Below the pieces are notes generated by a model. The model had not been told where the DNA came from. It did not search any database and was given only the letters and a program-made list of their open reading frames with translations. The position numbers and the translations under genes were made by a program. From CAZTWC01 sp964617105 [NCBI: uncultured Myxococcia bacterium] (GTDB taxonomy: Bacteria > CAZTWC01), in contig CAZTWC010000090.1 of NCBI GenBank assembly GCA_964617105.1, forward strand, positions 2,288 through 12,600: a DNA stretch of 10,313 nucleotides. Direction: 5' to 3'. Shown here one piece after another: positions 7,688-10,313 of this stretch (position 1 is its first letter; each line of letters starts with the position of its first letter).

Positions 7688-7714
7688 ACATTAGGGTATT
7701 GATAGCGGTGCATC
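7572..7714. repeat. 14-bp direct repeat at the palindrome
   Basis: GATAGCGGTGCATC occurs at 7572-7585 and again at 7701-7714, 129 bp apart. The first copy contains the ilvB stop codon and the second lies 27 bases before the ilvN ATG. Removing one repeat unit would leave the ilvB reading frame and stop unchanged and bring ilvN within 36 bp of ilvB. This would fit an insertion with target duplication, but the palindrome's outer arm starts outside the left copy, so simple transposition does not explain everything. Confidence 0.6.
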
Positions 7715-7730
7715 CATAAAACAATTTTTT

Positions 7731-7735
7731 AGGTG
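7731..7735 (+). promoter_or_regulatory. ilvN ribosome binding site
   Basis: AGGTG lies six bases before ATG 7742. It fixes the start there rather than at the in-frame GTG (7733), which is part of this SD-like sequence. Confidence 0.6.
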
Positions 7736-7741
7736 TTTTAT

Positions 7742-8290
7742 ATGAATAGAGAGCATGTGATTATCGTGCTGGTGCAGCACAAGCCAGGGGTTTTAAACAA
7801 GATAACCTCCCTGTTGAGGCGGCGGCGGTTTAATATCAAGAGTGTTACCGATGGACCTTCGGTGCAGGATAGTATCTACCGGATTACTATAGTTGTAGAT
7901 GGCAGCGACACCAATGTGGAGCAGGTGATCAAACAATTATATAAACTAATCGAGGTGGTAAAAATTAGCGATGTCACCAACCGGGATCTTATTTTAAGGG
8001 AGTTGGCTTTTATTAAGATCTATGTTCCGCCCGTAAAGCGGCAGGAGGTGATTAAACTGGCGGAAATATTCAGCACCCGGGTGACAGATGTGTCTAAAAA
8101 CACCATGATCCTGGAGATAGTGGACAACCAGGGGAGGATAAATTCTCTGGTTGAAACTTTGCGGCCTTATGGTATTAAGGAGATAAGCCGTAGCGGCATG
8201 ATCGCCATGACCAGGGACAGTGAAGATTTATTTATATCGAGAGTAGGAAAAAAAGGCTCAGAGGTTAGTGCAGAAGAAGACAGAACGTAA
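7742..8290 (+). CDS. ilvN: Acetohydroxyacid synthase, regulatory subunit
   Basis: This small subunit (182 residues; the family is usually about 160-180) binds IlvB, raises its activity and confers feedback inhibition by valine. An N-terminal ACT domain covers about residues 5-78, with the typical H-K-P-G-V-L-N-K-I turn, R-R-R-F-N-I-K-S and Y-R-I-T-I-V-V strands. A C-terminal AHAS small-subunit domain covers about 84-157, from E-L-A-F-I-K-I to R-S-G-M-I-A-M-T-R. A charged tail of about 20 residues follows. It is separated from ilvB by an unusual 165-bp gap holding a palindrome, and from ilvC by 16 bp. Whether valine inhibits this enzyme cannot be read from the sequence. Confidence 0.95.
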   Translation: MNREHVIIVLVQHKPGVLNKITSLLRRRRFNIKSVTDGPSVQDSIYRITIVVDGSDTNVEQVIKQLYKLIEVVKISDVTNRDLILRELAFIKIYVPPVKRQEVIKLAEIFSTRVTDVSKNTMILEIVDNQGRINSLVETLRPYGIKEISRSGMIAMTRDSEDLFISRVGKKGSEVSAEEDRT

Positions 8291-8306
8291 AAAAGAGAGG
8301 TGCAAA

Positions 8307-9290
8307 ATGTTTTATCAACAAGATACAGATATCGAAATAATCCGTAATCGCAAAGTTTGTATTGTGGGTTATGGCTCTCAGGGACATGCCCATGCTCAAA
8401 ATTTGAGGGATTCTGGTTGCCAGGTGATAGTGGCCGAGGTGCCGGGAGATAATTGGCAGCAGGCGGAAAAAGATGGTTTTAAAGTAGTGGAGGTTGAAGA
8501 GGGGAGCAAATGGGCTAACCTGGTGATGATATTGGCTCCGGACACTATGCAGGGGGAAATATTTCATAAATCGATAGCCCCAAATATGGATAGCGGCGAT
8601 GCTTTATGCTTTGCTCATGGTTTCAATATCCATTTTGGTTATATTGAACCGCCCCGGGAGATAGATGTTTTCATGGTAGCCCCCAAGGGCCCAGGCCATT
8701 TGTTGCGCCGTACTTTTCTTGAGAAGTGGGGAGTTCCGGCGCTGGTAGCAGTGGCTCAAGATTTTAGCGGCCAGGTGATGAAATTGGCTCTCTCATACAC
8801 CGCCGCCCTGGGGAGTGCCCGGGTTGGGGTGCTAGAAACCACCTTTGAGGAGGAAACTGTTACCGACCTGTTTGGAGAGCAGACCGTTCTTTGTGGCGGT
8901 TTAACCCACCTGATTACAGCTGCCTTCGAAACTCTGGTAGAGGCTGGATACAAACCGGAAGTCGCCTATTTTGAATGTCTTCACGAGGTGAAGTTGATTA
9001 CCGATCTTATCCAGGCCGGGGGGATTTCCAGTATGCGCTATTCCATTTCCGATACTGCTGAATGGGGGGACTATGTTTCTGGTCCCAAAGTGATTACCAA
9101 AGAAACCAGGGCCGGGATGAAAGAGATATTGGGGGAGATCCAGAATGGTAAATTTGCCTCCAACTGGATGGAGGAATATAAAAATGGATTAAAGGATTTT
9201 CATCAGATGAGAGAGAAGGGGCAGAAACATCCCCTGGAGGAAACCGGGGCGAGACTGCGCAAATTGATGAAAATAGAGAAATTGACCTGA
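8307..9290 (+). CDS. ilvC: Ketol-acid reductoisomerase, class I, probably NADH-using
   Basis: The enzyme isomerises and reduces acetolactate or acetohydroxybutyrate to the dihydroxy acids used by IlvD. It has 327 residues, the short class I form. It starts with a Rossmann motif G-Y-G-S-Q-G-H-A-H-A (21-30). Family catalytic residues are seen at H104, K127 in A-P-K-G-P-G-H, D187 and E191 in T-D-L-F-G-E-Q, E223 and E227 in F-E-C-L-H-E, and S248 in S-I-S-D-T-A-E. The cofactor loop after strand 2 reads A-E-V-P-G-D-N-W (43-50). Here Glu44 and Asp48 replace the Arg and Ser residues that hold the NADPH phosphate in most homologues. ATG 8307 has GAGAGG six bases upstream. The in-frame GTG at 8268 lies inside ilvN and would add a 13-residue extension unlike the family. 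The 16-bp gap to ilvN implies co-transcription. Confidence 0.96.
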   Translation: MFYQQDTDIEIIRNRKVCIVGYGSQGHAHAQNLRDSGCQVIVAEVPGDNWQQAEKDGFKVVEVEEGSKWANLVMILAPDTMQGEIFHKSIAPNMDSGDALCFAHGFNIHFGYIEPPREIDVFMVAPKGPGHLLRRTFLEKWGVPALVAVAQDFSGQVMKLALSYTAALGSARVGVLETTFEEETVTDLFGEQTVLCGGLTHLITAAFETLVEAGYKPEVAYFECLHEVKLITDLIQAGGISSMRYSISDTAEWGDYVSGPKVITKETRAGMKEILGEIQNGKFASNWMEEYKNGLKDFHQMREKGQKHPLEETGARLRKLMKIEKLT

Positions 9291-9301
9291 GGTTATTGTC
9301 C

Positions 9302-10313
9302 ATGACTACGGAAAAAATCAGATTGACCAATTATGCCCAGGCTTCTGGTTGAGCGGCCAAGATAGGTCCAGGGGTCCTGGACCAGGTTTTATCGGGGTTG
9401 AAGTTACCGTTTGACCCGCGGGTTTTAGCCGGCTTTAAGGGTTCGGAAGATGCCGGAGTGTATAAAATAAGTGATGATCTGGCCATTATCCAGACCATTG
9501 ATTTTTTTACTCCGGTAGTTGATGATCCGCGTATCTTCGGCCGGGTGGCTGCCGCTAATTCTCTAAGTGATATCTATGCCATGGGTGGCTATCCTCTCTG
9601 TGCGGTCAACGTGGTTTGTTTTTCCAGTAAAAAATTGGGTCTGGATACTCTACAGGAAATTTTGGGCGGAGGCCTGGATATTTTGAAGGAGGCCGGGGTG
9701 GCCCTGGTGGGAGGACACAGTATTGACGATCAAGTGCCCAAGTATGGATTGTCGGTTTTAGGACAAGTGGAACCCGCCAAAATGATGTTGAACAGTAATC
9801 TGCAACCGGGGATGCAACTGGTGCTCACCAAGGCTGTGGGAACTGGAGTGATTGCCACTGCTTTAAAGGCTGACAAAGCAGACTCCGCCTGGGTGGAGTC
9901 AATGGTGGAGTCTATGTGTGCTCTTAACCGTGACGCCTCTCAAGTGGCGGTTAAACATGGTGTTAAGTCCTGTACTGATGTTACCGGTTTTGGCCTGGCC
10001 GGTCATTTGGTGGAGATGGCCCGGGCTAGCCAGTGCAAAATTCGTTTTCATTGTTCCAAGGTGCCTCTGTTGCCAGGATGCCAGCAGGCTTTAACTCTCA
10101 ATCAGGTGCCGGGAGGAACCAAAAGAAACCAGGAGTTTTTCAAATCCTTTATAAAGACAGAATTATCTCCAGAGGATCAGGCCATGAACCTGATTTTTGA
10201 TCCCCAGACCTCTGGTGGGTTGATTTTAGGGGTTGAGCCCTCAAAAACCAAGGCTTTGCTGACAGATCTAAAAGCAGAGGGGGTCCTAACCGGCGCTATT
10301 ATTGGAGAAGTGG
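9302..10313 (+). CDS. selD: Selenophosphate synthetase with Sec17 (3' end cut)
   Basis: SelD makes selenophosphate from selenide and ATP, the selenium donor for selenocysteine-tRNA and selenouridine. From ATG 9302 the frame is open for 337 codons to the window edge except for one TGA at codon 17 (9350-9352). That position is the catalytic Cys/Sec of the family, in S-G-U-A-A-K, with the essential Lys20 three residues on. Other family motifs are S-E-D-A-G-V-Y (Asp50), T-I-D-F-F-T-P-V-V-D-D-P (66-76), N-S-L-S-D-I-Y-A-M-G-G, G-G-H-S-I-D-D (137-143), T-D-V-T-G-F-G-L-A-G-H (225-235) and D-P-Q-T-S-G-G-L. About ten C-terminal residues are missing compared with the usual 345 or so. GAGG overlaps the ilvC stop, nine bases before the ATG, and the gap to ilvC is 11 bp. 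The downstream reading frame is intact and conserved, so TGA is read as Sec rather than as a mutation. Confidence 0.93.
9350..9393 (+). promoter_or_regulatory. Bacterial SECIS element in selD
   Basis: After the TGA (9350-9352), a perfect 7-bp stem GGTCCAG (9365-9371) with CTGGACC (9377-9383) closes a five-base loop GGGTC (9372-9376). The loop begins 19 bases after the TGA and opens with G residues, as expected for SelB-recognised bacterial SECIS hairpins, which lie within the coding sequence shortly after the UGA. The stem may extend by GATA (9361-9364) pairing with TATC (9390-9393) across a one-sided bulge. The fold is by eye only. Confidence 0.82.

Noticed and set aside
7699-7727. TTGATA upstream of ilvN as a promoter for ilvN
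   Set aside because: At a 17-base spacer the -10 position reads CAATTT, a poor match, and the neighbouring spacings are no better.
8268-8309. Upstream GTG start for ilvC inside ilvN
   Set aside because: The extra 13 Lys/Glu/Arg-rich residues are untypical, and ATG 8307 has a strong SD at the right distance.
9350-9352. TGA in selD as a nonsense mutation (pseudogene)
   Set aside because: It falls exactly on the catalytic Cys/Sec site, the rest of the frame is intact and conserved, and a SECIS-like hairpin follows at the right distance.

Overview
The window looks like a chromosomal segment of a Gram-negative bacterium of deltaproteobacterial type (Desulfobacterota, Myxococcota or a related candidate lineage). 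Three things suggest this: a large lipoprotein with MopE-type Cys/Asp metal-binding repeats, a selenophosphate synthetase that itself appears to contain selenocysteine, and compact, SD-led genes of balanced base composition. The lineage is an inference and cannot be fixed from 10 kb.

Layout. Positions 1-3977 (minus strand) hold the first 1325 codons of a very large secreted lipoprotein whose 3' end lies beyond the left edge. It has a lipobox signal, an acidic Asp/Gly linker, Ig/cadherin-like and ZU5-like modules, one short calcium-loop-like stretch, and at least nine MopE-type repeats. Positions 3978-4191 are a divergent promoter region with a strong minus-strand -10 box and a 9-bp perfect inverted repeat in the middle.

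Positions 4192-9290 (plus strand) carry ilvD, ilvB, ilvN and ilvC. These encode the enzymes shared by isoleucine and valine synthesis: acetohydroxyacid synthase (IlvB catalytic plus IlvN regulatory subunit), ketol-acid reductoisomerase (IlvC) and dihydroxy-acid dehydratase (IlvD). Gaps are 55 bp (ilvD-ilvB), 165 bp (ilvB-ilvN) and 16 bp (ilvN-ilvC). The 165-bp gap is filled by a long nested palindrome that begins inside the last codons of ilvB and is associated with a 14-bp direct repeat. IlvC has an acidic cofactor-specificity loop that suggests NADH use, and IlvD is divergent around its first active-site motif.

Eleven bases after ilvC, selD begins and runs off the right edge about ten codons before its expected end. 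Its catalytic Cys codon (codon 17) is an in-frame TGA followed by a hairpin with the geometry of a bacterial SECIS element. The gene is therefore read as an intact selenoprotein gene, not a broken one. It may be transcribed as the last gene of the ilv operon.
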